A DNA stretch of 64,000 nt from Thalassia testudinum (taxonomy: Eukaryota > Streptophyta > Magnoliopsida > Alismatales > Hydrocharitaceae), in NCBI GenBank assembly GCA_037157565.1, contig JAZHRO010000013.1, positions 38,134,501-38,198,500 of the forward strand. The letters run 5' to 3'. The position numbers and the translations under genes are program-made. Shown here one piece after another: positions 1 to 11,296 of this stretch (positions within the stretch are counted from its first letter, which is position 1; each line of letters begins with the position of its first letter). The notes under the pieces are model-generated. The model saw only the letters and a program-made list of their open reading frames with translations, searched no databases and was not told where the DNA came from.

Positions 1-404
1 CAGGAGGTCATCAGGGTCACCAGTTTTGGTCCTAGGGTCCTAGTCGTGGTTTTGCTTAAGTCCCAAGTTTTGTTTATTTGTTAAGTTGGTTTATAGGAAA
101 GTTGTTTAGATGATTTGATTTATTTTGGGAATTTGTTCTTTGTTTAGAGATAAGATTAGTTGCTTGTTTTAGAAGATGTGCTCTCTCTTCTATAAAAGAG
201 CCTTTCTATTGTTCTTATCTTTGAGTTAATGAAACAATATTTCCCACATCTCAAACTCCTCTCCCTCGCTTTCTCTAATAGTCGCCGACCACCACCATAA
301 CAGCCGGCCACTACAACTGGCCACCATAGCTGTCGGCCACCACAAGGGCAGTTTTTCCCTCACGCCAAGGAGCCTATACTCTTTGGATTACGCCAATCTT
401 GACA
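1..404 (+). repeat. 5' LTR (truncated by window edge) of small non-autonomous LTR element A
   Basis: Left long terminal repeat, matching the repeat at 1169-1668 through shared stretches such as the TATAAAAGAG promoter-like segment and the 'CACGCCAAGGAGCC' segment. It ends in TTGACA and is followed at once by a primer-binding site, TGGTATCAGAGCC (405-417), complementary to initiator Met tRNA. The true left end lies outside the window. Confidence 0.85.
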
Positions 405-1168
405 TGGTATCAGAGCCTATGATCTAGGCTCCTTGGTGTATGTTCTCTTGGCGACGTGTGTGCGGTTCCTTGCCTCCGACAAGTCCTTACCATTGTCTTA
501 TGCGGAATAGGACCATTGATCGAAGATGACAGATACCTTCGCGGCTCCGCCACGACCACCAATGCCACGTTGTCAACAAAGAGGGTAGGGTTTGAGGTCC
601 AGAAAAGAGTAGAGGAAATCTATCAAGTTATTCGCTTTGCGATCTTTATGTCTTTTCAATTGATACTTTATGTTCAATTTTTTACTCTCTTTCGAAAGAT
701 GAGATTTTCCTGGAGAAAATATGTTAAATATTATATGTGAGGTTGCACATCAGTTGATTGCTCCAAGAAGAGGACATCACAGTTCACGTTACGACTTTCG
801 AGGTTGCCAACAGAAGTAACGATTTCCTTGGTTACGAAAAGACTGGTGGTTGATCCAAGAAGTTTCTTTTCTAAAGAACCAGGTAAGGTACATAGACCAC
901 CACGTGGGCCTACTAGTACCTCATGTGTGATTTTTCTCACGTTTGTTGATCTTTAGAGGATGACTATAGCGACTGTTGCGATGACTATTGAGGTTGCTAC
1001 AGACAATGATTTCCAAGGTCGCAAGAGGCTTCACCGTGGCTTCTTCCAAAGACCAAGTTGAGTGCACAATGCTTGGAGAAGAATGGTGAGCTATCTAGCC
1101 TTATCATTAAGTTCAACTGTTCAAGTTCAAGCAAGCCATCGTCATCTTGGCCTCGACTTGAGGGGGAG
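405..1168 (+). mobile_element. Internal region of element A, about 0.76 kb, gag remnant only
   Basis: Begins with a Met-tRNA primer site and ends with a purine tract (TTGAGGGGGAG, 1158-1168), the hallmarks of an LTR retrotransposon. No protease, integrase or reverse transcriptase can be found. Short frames resemble the 3' end of the gag region in elements at 6498-7689, 14941-16145 and 47318-48215 (shared 'IEVAT', 'RGPTSTSC'-type peptides). The element must have depended on enzymes from another element. All frames are broken. Confidence 0.75.
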
Positions 1169-1668
1169 TGTTGGGAATAAAAGACGTCACGTGGCAGTGC
1201 CACGTGGTAGCAGATGAAGAGGCCATCAGGGCCACTGGTTTTGGTTATGGGGTGCCAGTCTTGGTTTTGCTTAAGTCCCAAGTTTTGTTTATTTGTTAAG
1301 TTGATTTTTAGGAAAGTTGTTTAGATGATTTGAGTTGTTTTGGGGATTTGTTCTTCCTTACTTAGAGATAAGATTAGTTGCTTGTTTTAATGGATATGTT
1401 CTCTCTTTTATAAAAGAGAGCCTTCCTATTGTAATTATCTTTGAGTTAATGAAACAATATTTCCTACATCTCAAATTCCTCTCCCTTTCTCTCTCCAATA
1501 GCTGTCGGCCACCACCATAGTAGTTGGCCACCATAGTAGCCATCATCCACAAGCAGTCGGTGACTGTTGCTCTCCTTTTCCCTGTTCCAGCGTGGAACAA
1601 CCCCCACTTAGGCTATTTTTCTGTCACGCCAAGGAGCCTCCACGCTTCAGATTGTGCCAATCTTGACA
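1169..1668 (+). repeat. 3' LTR of element A
   Basis: 500-bp terminal repeat starting TGTTGGGAAT right after the purine tract and ending CTTGACA. It contains a palindromic CACGTGGCAGTGCCACGTGG segment near its start (about 1190-1207), a TATA-like TTATAAAAGAGAG, and the same 3' end as 1-404. Flanking 5 bp are AAGAC; the matching left flank is outside the window. Confidence 0.85.
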
Positions 1669-1870
1669 AAGACAATATAATTGTGATCAATCTAATAGAA
1701 TTTCAAGATTTTGTTGGCATGCCTTCGGGGTGCTTTCGAAATGTCTAATTTTGGGGGTGTTAAAGTTATTGATATTCAATATCGAAATTCTTGTGTTTCC
1801 TCGACATGCCTTCGGCATCTATATTTTTAAATCTTGAAAACATCAAAATCGACATTTAAAACCTTGATGT
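1669..1870 (-). repeat. Dispersed repeat with GGCATGCC / TTTCGAAATGTC motifs
   Basis: Sequence such as GGCATGCCTTCGGGG and CTTTCGAAATGTC recurs in inverse orientation at about 51845-52030. No coding potential is convincing. Probably a member of a non-coding repeat family; class unknown. Confidence 0.45.
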
Positions 1871-1984
1871 TACTTAGAGTTGCGTTCTCTTTGTATAAAG
1901 GAGCATAACGGGGAACTTGCACAAGGTTCTTTTCAAAAAGATGAATGTAAAGCTACAAAAGAGATGCTTAAAAGTTGAACACAC

Positions 1985-2831
1985 TCTTAAGCTAGTGGAT
2001 ATATATTTTGTGAATGGAGCTTGAAAAGAATGCTAAATAAGCGGGAGTGCCGAAGCACATGGATGAGGATATCATCAAGTTCATCTACAAAAATAATAGA
2101 TAAGATACAAATATCCGACGTTGTTGATTTGCATCCCTTGTAAAGTGAGAATCAACGTTTAAGTTACATTCATGAAATGTTAGATTGTTTGAGAAAGGTA
2201 GTACCATTGTCATAATAAATAGGAATGGTCATTTCTATCTAACTCTAAAATCTTTAAGCAATGACTCTACTTATCAACGTAAACAATTAGGATTATAGAA
2301 TTCGATTGTAAACACATATATGATATGTTGAAGCCAAAGTGTTGTATTGCCTAGGTAAACTTTTCAAACCAAGTACAAGGACTTTGTTTTAGGCCATATC
2401 TGACCTTAGCTTGCAAACCTTGTTGAGCTCCCCCATAGTGATGAAACTAGGGGGTTGTTGCATATAAACTATTTCTTAGAGGTCATCATATTGAAAAGCA
2501 TTTTATCCAGTTAATCCACTTGCCAACTATGGTTAGCTGCCACAGATAATGAGATGTGAACCGAGTTAAGCCTTGCAATTGGAGAAGTTTCAAATACTCA
2601 ATATTGTATATCTGTATACATCCTTTGTTCACTAGTTGGGTTTTAAAGCACTCTACAGAACCATTGGGCATATATTTGATAGTAGACATTGTGGCACCCA
2701 GCAATCTCAACATCGGGAGGTGGAGTAACCAATGTCCAGGTTCCACGAGAAAGTAAAGTTGACATTTCTTCTTCTATAACCCCTTTCCATGGACTCTGCA
2801 GTGCCTTTACATGGGACCTTGGGGCTTGCAA
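1985..2831 (-). pseudogene. Copia 1 RT N-terminal part fused to RNase H C-terminal part
   Basis: On the minus strand, 2831-2640 encodes the start of a copia RT ('EEEMSTLLSRGTWTLV', equivalent to the usual W-x-L-V opening), then 'MQQPPSF' near 2460. Soon after, the frame passes into an RNase H tail: 'IPIYYDNGT', an equivalent of the ERTKHIEVD region, and 'ALGTPA'-like text before a degenerate purine tract near 1985. The catalytic RT block is absent, so it cannot make active enzyme. Confidence 0.7.
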
Positions 2832-3389
2832 ATTGTCAATTGCTATGTTGAATCATCCAGATGATCCAAAGAAACCACATTAAATAGAGGATGCTGAGTA
2901 CACAGGCGAACAACGTTATGTACAACATTAGGTGGATTAAGGTCATCAGGTGGTGTAGGAACTACATTCAATAGATCTCCTTCAGAATAAGCAGCATCGA
3001 TAGAAGGGGAGATTGTGATGGTCTTATGGGCATCCAAAAGTTTCATAACCTTACTAGTTGGTGTTGTTTTGGGATGAGGGGGGATGGTGGTGGAGGTGGA
3101 GGAAGATTTTGGGATTTTTGTTGCTAGTATAATTGGAGTGTTGGTGATGTGGGTGTTGGGATTGGAAACTCTTGGATAGGATTAGGTTGGAGATGTAAGC
3201 TCAAGGTTGAAAAATAGCTAACATTCTCAAATAAGGTTATATTGACATTAGCATGGTATCTCCTTGCAATTGAATCGTAGTACATATAGTTCTTCTAGGT
3301 CTTGGTGTACCTAAGAATGACACTTAACCGCTTGCCGTCTATTTTATTATTGGAGAATAGGTGAGCAAAATAGACATAGACAAGGATCC

Positions 3390-3836
3390 TCAGCATAGCA
3401 TGAAGTATATTAGATTGAGGACAAAAGAACGAGAGGAGTCTTTCCACTCAACATTGAGGAAGAGACATTGTTGGATGAAGTGGATAATGAGAATTGCATC
3501 CGACCAGTATTCTTTAGGAACATTCATGTGAAATATATGGGTCTTGACGAGTTGAGAAGGTTTCATAACTCTCTCAACAACCCCATTTTGATGAGGGGTT
3601 TGGATACATGACGTTTGATGAACACTCCCTGAAGCAAAGAAGACATTCAATTCCTTGCCCACAAATTCTAAGCCATTATCATTGCAAAAAGTATGATTAG
3701 TTGTAGAAAATTGAGTTTTTATTTTAGCAAAGATGTGTTTTTTGGAAAAGATAACAAAAAATTTATGCAATAATAGGGGTTTCAAACTTCTCTTTGAACA
3801 CAAGAATCCATGTGATGTGGGTATAATCATCAACAA
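3390..3836 (-). pseudogene. Copia 1 integrase core fragment
   Basis: The longest open piece of this element. It contains the integrase landmarks 'CNDNGLEFVGKELN' (second catalytic Asp region) and 'HQNGVVERVMK' (third catalytic Glu), followed by the 'W-x-DAI-x-I' helix typical of copia integrase. Neighbouring frames upstream and downstream are broken. The first catalytic Asp region lies in a different frame near 3850-3900. Confidence 0.85.
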
Positions 3837-4373
3837 AACAAGAAATATTTGAAACCCTTTAGACTACACATAGGATTAGGACCCTGGAGATTTTCATGGA
3901 CTAATACAAAAGGAGTAGGTTCTTTATTTTCTCGACGACTAAATATATACCGATGATGCTTATTAAGTTGGCAAGCATCGCATTGGAACGACTTAAGAAG
4001 CTCGAGATCTTTGCTGTCGCAAAATTGAAATACTTGTATGACCCAATTGCTAGTGCCATTGCAAAAGTGATACATGACAGGCTATTGGTGAAGTATTATG
4101 GCTTGGGACACTTAGGTAACAGAGGCCATTACTTTCTAGTTCTCTACCAATTTACTTCATCGTTTAAGTTTTTGTAGCACAAAAAATCTTCGTAAAAAAA
4201 TGAGAACATTTTGGAGCCTTAGTAATTTGATTGATAGAAAGAATGCTCAAAGTAAATTTTGGTGCAAATAACACATTATATAGGCTTGGGGATGGTGTTG
4301 TATGAACACATCCTTGTGTAGTCACAGGAGAGAGGGAGCCATCCAAAACACAAACATAAAATGGAGATGCCAA
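3830..4373 (-). pseudogene. Copia 1 protease tail and GAG-pre-integrase region
   Basis: 4373-4164 on the minus strand reads like the copia protease C-terminal half ('SLYNVLFAPKFTLSILSINQIT', equivalent to the usual DVLHVP...NLLSVSQIT). 4075-3830 carries the integrase zinc-binding part ('FQCDACQLNKHHR'), with a C-x2-C pair and K-H-x-R context. Frameshifted relative to each other and to the integrase core. Confidence 0.75.
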
Positions 4374-4378
4374 TGGAA

Positions 4379-5494
4379 CTATTGACTAAATTGGGATTCA
4401 TTACTTGTAATATGGGGGTAGGTGCTTAAGTTTGCAATCCATTCACCAATTTTTGAAATAGCATAGGTAGATTTACCTGCTTGAGTAAAGTGTCCTATCA
4501 TAAATGCTCTTGTAGAAGTGCTGGGTGCAACCGAATTACCAAAGGATAAGGTAGTAAGTCTGTTATACTCCTCTCTAAATATGAGAACTTGTTCTAGATG
4601 ATGAGTTGGCTGGCCATATTCTTGGATAATGTGCATAATAGGATAATTGCTTTGGTTAAATAATTTCGTGGCTATCCAAATTTAATCAAGCATCGATCAT
4701 AGGAGTGATTAGTCTTGTGGTTGTGCTTGCAAAATTGGGAGTTAGCACACCTTGTTTACATCCTTGGCCTAGTATTTACCCTCAACCTTGTTTACGAGTT
4801 TGATTGGGCATGCCACGACCTCTACTAAATGATGCATCTATGGTAGAGGTGTTAGAGATAGGAGTCTCCGAAGTAGGATTTGTATCTTAGAGAGATGAGC
4901 ATAGACCCGTGCGTGAGTATCTACTTACTAGTCATCAACTGGTCCTTGAGAGCATTATATTGTGGTTTGAGTGTAGACAAAAACTTGATAGTCCTGATAG
5001 CTTCTCTTTGCTTCTTCATCTCTTCCATATCTGAAGTAATAGACTGATAGGTATCCTGATCATTCCAAAGATACTTTAGATAATCGTGGTGCTCGACTAG
5101 AGGAAATCCCCATCTTGAAGTTGCGACTTTCTTTGATTAGCTTGTATAGTCTTGCAACACTCTTATGATGTGAATAGAATTGATGGAGAGTCACTTATTG
5201 CTGCTTTGTGGATCTTTCACGATCACTTGCCTAGCAATATTTGGCTTCATACTATTGATAGTCCAGGTAGACATGACATCATTGCCTACCTCCTAGTCTT
5301 TAGATGGAGGGTTTGGTTTAGGCTTTTGCAGAATATGTCTTACACTGTGATGCTAGGAATCACTTGAATGTCATAGGATAGAGAAGAAAATTTGTCCATT
5401 TAATTTAATTGATGTCTCCTACATATGGATAGAGTGTTCTAGAGGATATCTCCCTAGAGCTACCGACAATAATACCCTTCTCTTTAGCCATTGA
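4379..5494 (-). pseudogene. Copia 1 gag remnant with CCHC knuckle
   Basis: A start-like ATG near 5494 (minus) opens with 'MAKEKGIIVGSS', then a broken UBN2-type gag. Recognisable pieces include 'LSTLKPQYNALKDQL' (about 4985-4940) and a knuckle-like 'CKHNHKTNHSYDRC' near 4730-4690. Numerous stops. Gag would package the element RNA in a living copy. Confidence 0.65.
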
Positions 5495-5938
5495 CGGTGC
5501 ATATAAGGAATCACAAGACACAAGCAAGGATTTGATTAGATTTTTTAATATAGCATAGGAACCCTCCCCCTTGTGCCAATATTATGTGGAAATAGACGAG
5601 AGCATGGAGTGGAGGGTTGGAGTTGTGTGTAGTTTAACAAGGGTGCTCAAGGGTTAGGGGCATGCAAAGCAGAAAGCGTTGGGTAGTCTGCTCAATGGTT
5701 GAGTAGGGGCCTACAATGGGGAGAGATGCGACTGCTGGGCTTGGCCCTACGAAGAAGAGGCACTGGTAGTGTACTTGTGTTGTTGAGGGAGAAGTGTTGG
5801 GTGTTGGCAGTGCATTGGTGTTGTGGAGGAAGAGACGCTGGCGATGCCCCTGAACCACTGAGGGAGAGGCATTACGAGCAAGCAATGCGCTGTGTGCCTT
5901 TGGTGGGGAGGGGCATTGTTGCTTAGGGTGATGCAAGT
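5495..5938 (-). mobile_element. Copia 1 leader segment
   Basis: Non-coding stretch between the gag start and the element B insertion. It is C-rich on the minus strand and continues across element B into 8290-8473, as the near-identical 5-bp target duplication flanking B shows. No gene is supported here; the overlapping open frames have no recognisable domain. Confidence 0.5.
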
Positions 5939-6497
5939 TGTTGGGATTTGGAGTTGTCTATGTGGCACTACCAGGTGGCAACCAGCATGCCACATGGCAG
6001 TATATGGGACCCACATCAGGGTTGGCGGTAATGGTCCAATTGGATCAATTTTGGTGCACCAAGTTTGATTGTTTTCTATTTTTAGTAAAGTTTTTAGGAA
6101 TATGTTTGGGATTTGTTTTAATAAGGAGATAAGATCTTTCCAAATGAGATATGATATTTTCTGAATAGGGATAAAATCTTTTGTTACTATTTTCAGGGAT
6201 ATGTTCTCTCTATAAATAGAGAGCCTTCTCAACAACTCTAATTTGAGCAATATACAAATATTTCCAAGATGCCAAAGCCCCTTTCTCCTCTGTCTTCTTC
6301 TTCAAGTCACTGGCCTCCTCTGCAGGCACCTAGATCGAACGTCTGACATCCATTCCAGACGTCGTACATCTGCAGCAACAAGTTGCTGTTCCTGCTGATG
6401 CTCTCTCTCCTTGACCATGCGTGGATAGTCCCCTATTGGGACTATTTTCCCATGCACATGGAGCCTCCACGCTCCAATATTTTATCAAATCTTGACA
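5939..6497 (+). repeat. 5' LTR of gag-only element B
   Basis: 559-bp repeat beginning TGTTGGGATTTGG and ending CTTGACA, paired with 7690-8289. It holds a TATA-like CTATAAATAGAG at about 6210 and repeats of the TGCCACGTGG type near its start. The left flank CAAGT (5934-5938) matches CAAGC at 8290-8294 in four of five bases: the target-site duplication. Confidence 0.9.
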
Positions 6498-7689
6498 TGG
6501 TATCAGAGTCTTTGATCTAGGCTCCTTGTGCGTGTGGGTATCCAGACCACATGGTGGTTCTCGCATCCAAGAAGCCCTCATCGACAAATTCGACGCCTTA
6601 CTCATAGGAGACCAGAAGAAGATGACGAAGGCTACCACGACGGTCAGAGATGCCACGTTCGGCCTTGGAGAAAGCAAAGTGGTTGTCTCCGAGACAATCA
6701 TTAGGCTTAGTGGTGCTTCCAACTACGTCTTTTGGGCTCGAGCCTTCAAGATCTTCGTTGGAGGCTAGGAGAAATTGAGTATTCTCTTGGAGGAGGCGTT
6801 GGAGTTCAAAGATGACAAGAAGTAAGAGATGAACTACGTTGTCATGAACTGGCTCATGAACTCGATGATCTATCCATAGCCTTGAATATGCTCTACAAAA
6901 AGAGTGCATTCAAGATTTGGATGGTCCTCGAGAAGAGGTATCCTTGAACCTCAAATAACGCTCGCATCACCGAACTCTACACCCTTATCTGGACGGTTGG
7001 GCAATGATATCTTTCCTTGACAAAATATTACGAGAAGATGGAGGCGTTATTCGAGGAGTTGGAGATCTACGAGCCTCTTTGTTGCGACAAGTAGGGGGAG
7101 ACAGGTGCGGTTCGGCTATCTACGAAATTTTTATCGGGATTGAATTCTTGTTATCGAGCTGGACGGGATCATATTCTTCAGAAGGGAAGATGGATTTGGA
7201 AACCATCTTTTGCCATCTCCACAAGATGGAGATCCCTGAGGGCAAAGACACGCCAAGAGGTGAGAACTCTGCACTTCCTATTCCGGAAGTAGGTGCAGGG
7301 CGAGGACGAGGGTGTGGACATGGATTTGGTCGCGTGTACTTGAAGTGCTAACACACTGGACGCAACAATCATCCACAAGATAAGTGTTGGGAGAAGTTTT
7401 GGAGGCCACCACGTGGGGCTACTAGCACCTCTTGTGTGGGCTCCCTGACTCAAAGATCTTGAGAAGCTGCATGCTCTTTTGAGAGAAGACAAGTCCACGG
7501 CGACCGTCGTGATGACTACTCAGGTTGTCACAGAAGCAACGACTCTGGAGGTCGCGATAGGATTTGCCATCAACTTGTCCAAAGAGAAGATCGAGAGCTT
7601 TACCCTCGAAGAAGATGAATGGTGGGGCGTCTAGCCTCACAAGTTGAAGACTAAGTCGTCGGCATCACGGCTTTCGACTTGAGGGGGAG
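6498..7689 (+). pseudogene. Element B gag gene, broken (TR-GAG-like non-autonomous element)
   Basis: Starts with primer site TGGTATCAGAGTC (6498-6510) and ends in the purine tract TTGAGGGGGAG. Between them only a copia-type gag can be traced through several frames: 'GASNYVFWARAFKIFVGG' (about 6709-6768), 'YVVMNWLMNSM', a 'LTKYYEKMEALFEELEIYEPL' counterpart in mixed frames (7015-7080), and a zinc-knuckle-like 'NNHPQDKCW' near 7360-7390. No protease, integrase or RT. The same gag is found at 14941-16145. This architecture fits terminal-repeat retrotransposons with a gag domain. Confidence 0.8.
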
Positions 7690-8289
7690 TGTTGGGATTT
7701 GGAGTTGGGCACGTGGCACTGCCATGTGGCAACGGGCACGTGGCATTGCCACTTGGCAACCAGTAGGCCACGTGACACGTGCCACGAGGTAGCATCTCAG
7801 GCCCACATCAGGGCCGGTGGTAATGGTCCAATTGGATCAATTTTGGTGTGTCAACTTTGGCTGTTTCCTATTTTTAGTAGAGTTACTTTTAGGAATATGT
7901 TTAGGATTTGTTTTAATTAGGAGAAAAGATCTTTCCAAATGAGGTAAGATATTTTCTCAATAGGGATAGAATCTTTTGTTACTATTTTTAGGGATATGTT
8001 CTCTCTATAAATAGACAGCTTTCCCAACAATTCTAATTTGAGCAATATACAAATATTTCCATGAAGCCAAAGCTCCTCTCCTCTATCTCTTCTTCAAGTC
8101 GCCGGCCTCTTCTACAGACACCTAGATCAGACGTCTGACGTCCAATCCAGTCGTCTTAAATCATCAGCAAGAGGTTGTTGTTCCTGCTGGTGCTCACTCT
8201 CCCTGATCACACGTGGATAGTCCCCAGTTGGGACTATTTTCCCACGCACACGGAGCCTGCACGCTCCAATATTTTGTCAAATCTCGACA
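7690..8289 (+). repeat. 3' LTR of element B, rich in CACGTG boxes
   Basis: 600-bp terminal repeat. Bases 7709-7785 hold a run of CACGTGGCA / GCCACGTG-type units (G-box core). A TATA-like CTATAAATAGAC lies near 8005 and the end is CTCGACA. It is about 40 bp longer than the 5' copy because of extra G-box units, so the LTR pair has diverged since insertion. Confidence 0.9.
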
Positions 8290-8473
8290 CAAGCATTGTG
8301 TTAAGCTACATGAAAGAGCGGAGTGGGTGATGTTGGTAACCGCTAGGTAGATAGGGTTGTTAGGGAGGATGAGAGCAACCAGAATCGAAACCAGAGATTT
8401 GCCACAAGGAGAAAGGCATGTGATGGGGAGGGGGTTGGGATTTTCGACATGTAGGGTTTCCCGTTTGATACCA

Positions 8474-8700
8474 TGTGAATAAAGTAAAATAACTCATTGA
8501 ACCATGTGCCCTGAATTTATATAGAGAGGCTCCAAAATAGGAATATATAAAGGGTCAGTAAATATTGGAAAAACAAAGGGAAAATAAAAATCATAATAAT
8601 AAAGAAATCCTTCTAAAAATTGAAATCCTATATAATAAGGATTGTGTCAACAAAAAGAATCTTAAACAATAGGAGGCAAATTTATCAATATTAAATAAAG
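8474..8700 (-). repeat. 5' LTR of copia 1 (outer boundary uncertain)
   Basis: Abuts the minus-strand primer site TGGTATCAAACGG at 8461-8473. TATATAGAGAGG near 8519 is the usual copia leader signature. The outer end was not found; 8700 is a guess. Confidence 0.45.
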
Positions 8701-9137
8701 AGAATATATAATAATTATAATAGCATAGCAAGCAAATCCAAGTTAATTGCTATAGTCACTATGAAATAAAGAATTGTGAATTGAACTAAGCCAAATTCAT
8801 CAATTAAATATCAATTTGACAAAAAGTGCATGTTGGTGTCATTAATTCTTTATAATTATGTAAAATTGCAGTGAGGTGCATGAAGCTCCTGCAATGTGTG
8901 AGGTTGGGTGGTCGCGCTATTCCTTTATGGTTCAAGTGATATAGGATAAAAGGGGAGCCTTCATGAAGAATCATGAGTGGGAATTGGAGGTGGGTGGACC
9001 TTTAGAAGGTGCTTTTATCATTGTTTGAAAGGAGTATGGAGATTTTGGTGGGTGAAAGTTATGGCCGGATGCTCTTAAATAAAAAAGGAAGGAATAAAAT
9101 AAGGCATGGTTCAACATAGTGGTTTTGGTTGAAATAT
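8701..9137. other. AT-rich sequence, nothing recognised
   Basis: No coding frame, splice-consistent exon or known repeat boundary is visible. It may include the outer part of the copia 1 LTR and flanking DNA. Confidence 0.4.
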
Positions 9138-9293
9138 ACTTGGTTGTAATGAGTTAGTTTCATTAGAAATCTTAGGGTTCTCTTATATAGAGAGAGATCG
9201 TAGAGTCAAAAGTATAGAAATGTTCTTGAAAGACAAAACACTTATAGCCCTTACAATAAGAAGAAAAATAAAAGACCACAACATATGTTAACA
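9138..9293 (-). repeat. 3' LTR of short copia element J
   Basis: About 156 bp, matching 10739-10896. Read on +, it opens ACTTGGTTGTAATG and ends GTTAACA, followed by CTCCCCCTCAGGCTGGAGC, the reverse of a copia purine tract. The left flank AATAT (9133-9137) equals AATAT at 10897-10901. Confidence 0.85.
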
Positions 9294-10738
9294 CTCCCCC
9301 TCAGGCTGGAGCATAGATATCTATTATGCTCAGCTTGGACATATAAGAATTGAATGAAGATCTGGCTACAGGCTTGGTGAAGATATCTGCTGTCTGTTCC
9401 TCGGATGCAACATAAGTGGTATATGGCAACCCCTTCTGAATAATGCTCCTGGTATTGTGGCAATCAACCTCAACGTGCTTCATCCTCTCGTGAAATGTTG
9501 GGTTGTTGGTAATGAAGGTGGCTACTCTTTTATCACATCGCATCTCCAAGGAGCTAGAAATCTGCACCTGTAGGTTAATAAGCAAGGATTTGATTCATAT
9601 CATCTCTGCAGTCGTCTGAGTCATAGCTTTGTACTCAGATTCGGCACTGGATCTTGCAACTGTGCCCTGTTTCTTGCTTCTCCATGTGATCAAATTTCTT
9701 GTTAAGAAGGGCTAGAACCCAGTAGTGGATTTGCGATCCACATGACATCCGGCATAATTTGCATTTGAGTAGCCTACTGACGCCATAGAAGACCCCTTGG
9801 AGAAGAGGAGACCCTTCCTAGGAGCTTTCTTGACATATCTAAGCACCATCAGTATTGCATGCCAATGCTGATGTGTTGGCTTGGCCATGAATTGACTTAG
9901 CCTCCCAACTGCAAAGATGTCTAGTGTCGTGATAGTGGGATACAGCAGCTTGCCCACAAGCTGTCTGTATCCTCTACTGTCCACCACCTATGCATCTTAA
10001 TCATAGAGTGGCATCTTGAGTTCCATAGGAATCCTTGGTCGCAAGCATACCAATCTCCTGTAGGATATTTAAAGCATACTCCCTCTGAGACAAGACCATA
10101 CCCTTCTTGCTACGAGCAACCTCAATACCAAGGAAATATCGTAGAGCCCCCACATCCTTCATAACAAATTGCTTTGTTGGGATGCGCTTAAGCTTATTAA
10201 TACCCTGCTCATCATCTCTTGTGATGATTAAACCATCAATGTAAATAAGAAGTATCACAATACCTCGTGTAGTCCTCCTGACAAATAGTGAAAAATCAAC
10301 TATCGATCTCTTGAATCCAGCTGCCTCCACAACCTGTGACAACCTCTGAAATCAGGCTCTTGGACTCTGTTTGAGGCCATATATAGCCTTTCGTAATTGG
10401 TATACACACTTCCTCTGACTCTCAAAACCAGGTGGTTGCTGCATATAGACTTCATCTTGGAGATCACCATAAAGAAAGACATTTTTCACATCTAGCTGAT
10501 GCAAGGGCCAATCTAACTGAACTGCCACTGCAACTAACACTCGAATTGTGGGAAGCTTGACAATTGGTGAGGTGTCAAAGAAGTCCACCTCATAAGTCTG
10601 GGTGAACCCTTTTGCCACGAGATGGGCTTTGTATCTAGCAACACCACCTCCTACTATGCATCCCTTTCCACGCTTGATGGGGCACTCTAGATGTATGTTC
10701 GCTCTCATACTACCGATCAGGGAACCCCACCCTCGCCA
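9294..10738 (-). pseudogene. Copia element J, RT plus RNase H only
   Basis: Minus-strand pol fragment. RT runs 10708-10001 ('[20 protein letters not shown]', '[25 protein letters not shown]', '[16 protein letters not shown]'), then RNase H to 9301. The RT active-site box reads Y-I-D-G instead of the copia YVDD, so a catalytic Asp is lost. A frameshift near 10350 and stops after 10001 break the frame. Gag, protease and integrase are missing: the RT starts a few bases inside the right LTR. A normal primer site is also absent. This is an internally deleted copy. Confidence 0.85.
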
Positions 10739-10896
10739 AATTGTTTGTAATGATTTAATTTCATTAGAAATCGTAGGGCTCTCTTATATAGAGAAAGACC
10801 ATAGAGAGTTAAAAGTTCAGAAATGTCCCTGAGGGACAAAAAATCTATAACCCTTACAATAAGAGGAAAAATAAAAGGCCACAACATATGCTAGCT
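10739..10896 (-). repeat. 5' LTR of element J
   Basis: Pairs with 9138-9293 (shared 'TTTCATTAGAAATC', 'CTCTTATATAGAGA', 'AAATAAAAG-CCACAACATATG'). It ends at the AATAT target duplication (10897-10901). Confidence 0.8.
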
Positions 10897-10901
10897 AATA
10901 T

Positions 10902-11296
10902 GATTGTAGCTATTATGATAATTCCTTTCAAAATACTGTGGTGATAGTTTTACTTTTCAGGAAAACCATGATGATACTTTACATCAGTTGTCTTTGAAGG
11001 TTGTATTGGTGTTTTTTTTTGTGAAGTTGCAACAGACAGTTAATTTTGTGAAAATTACCTTTTGGAATGCCTTTCTTCATGATGGCTTCACACCAGGTTA
11101 TGAGCACAAGGATAAATGTCTCTGACCTAACCGTGTGCCCTCTGGTCATTAGCAGCACATGAAGACTGAGTTTAGGTTGAAGAACATTGCTTCGAGAAAT
11201 CTATACCTTATGTCAATTCTAGCTACGAAGATATCAATGTCAAGTGAAAAATGTTTGTAAGGGCATATTCTGTATTCATGATTTGTTAGGAGGGGA
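10902..11296 (+). mobile_element. Possible + strand copia 3' end remnant
   Basis: No intact frame. The stretch ends with a purine tract AGGAGGGGAG followed by TGTTGGTAAAATAG (11297), which looks like a copia 3' LTR start. Only the boundary signal supports this. Confidence 0.3.

Larger units (their letters stand above)
1980..8473 (-). mobile_element. Degenerate Ty1/copia retrotransposon 1 (interrupted by element B)
   Basis: Read on the minus strand, domains follow copia order: 5' LTR (8474 onward), leader, gag with zinc knuckle, protease and GAG-pre-integrase, integrase, proline/serine-rich linker, N-terminal RT, and C-terminal RNase H (about 2280-1985). Most of the central RT is missing between about 2400 and 2290. 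Frames are broken by many stops. The leader is split by the gag-only element at 5939-8289. The primer site next to the LTR reads TGGTATCAAACGG. A 3' LTR is not recognisable left of 1980. Confidence 0.8.

Noticed and set aside
5747..6250. 167-residue minus-strand open frame
   Set aside because: It crosses the left boundary of element B and reads LTR and leader sequence; no domain.
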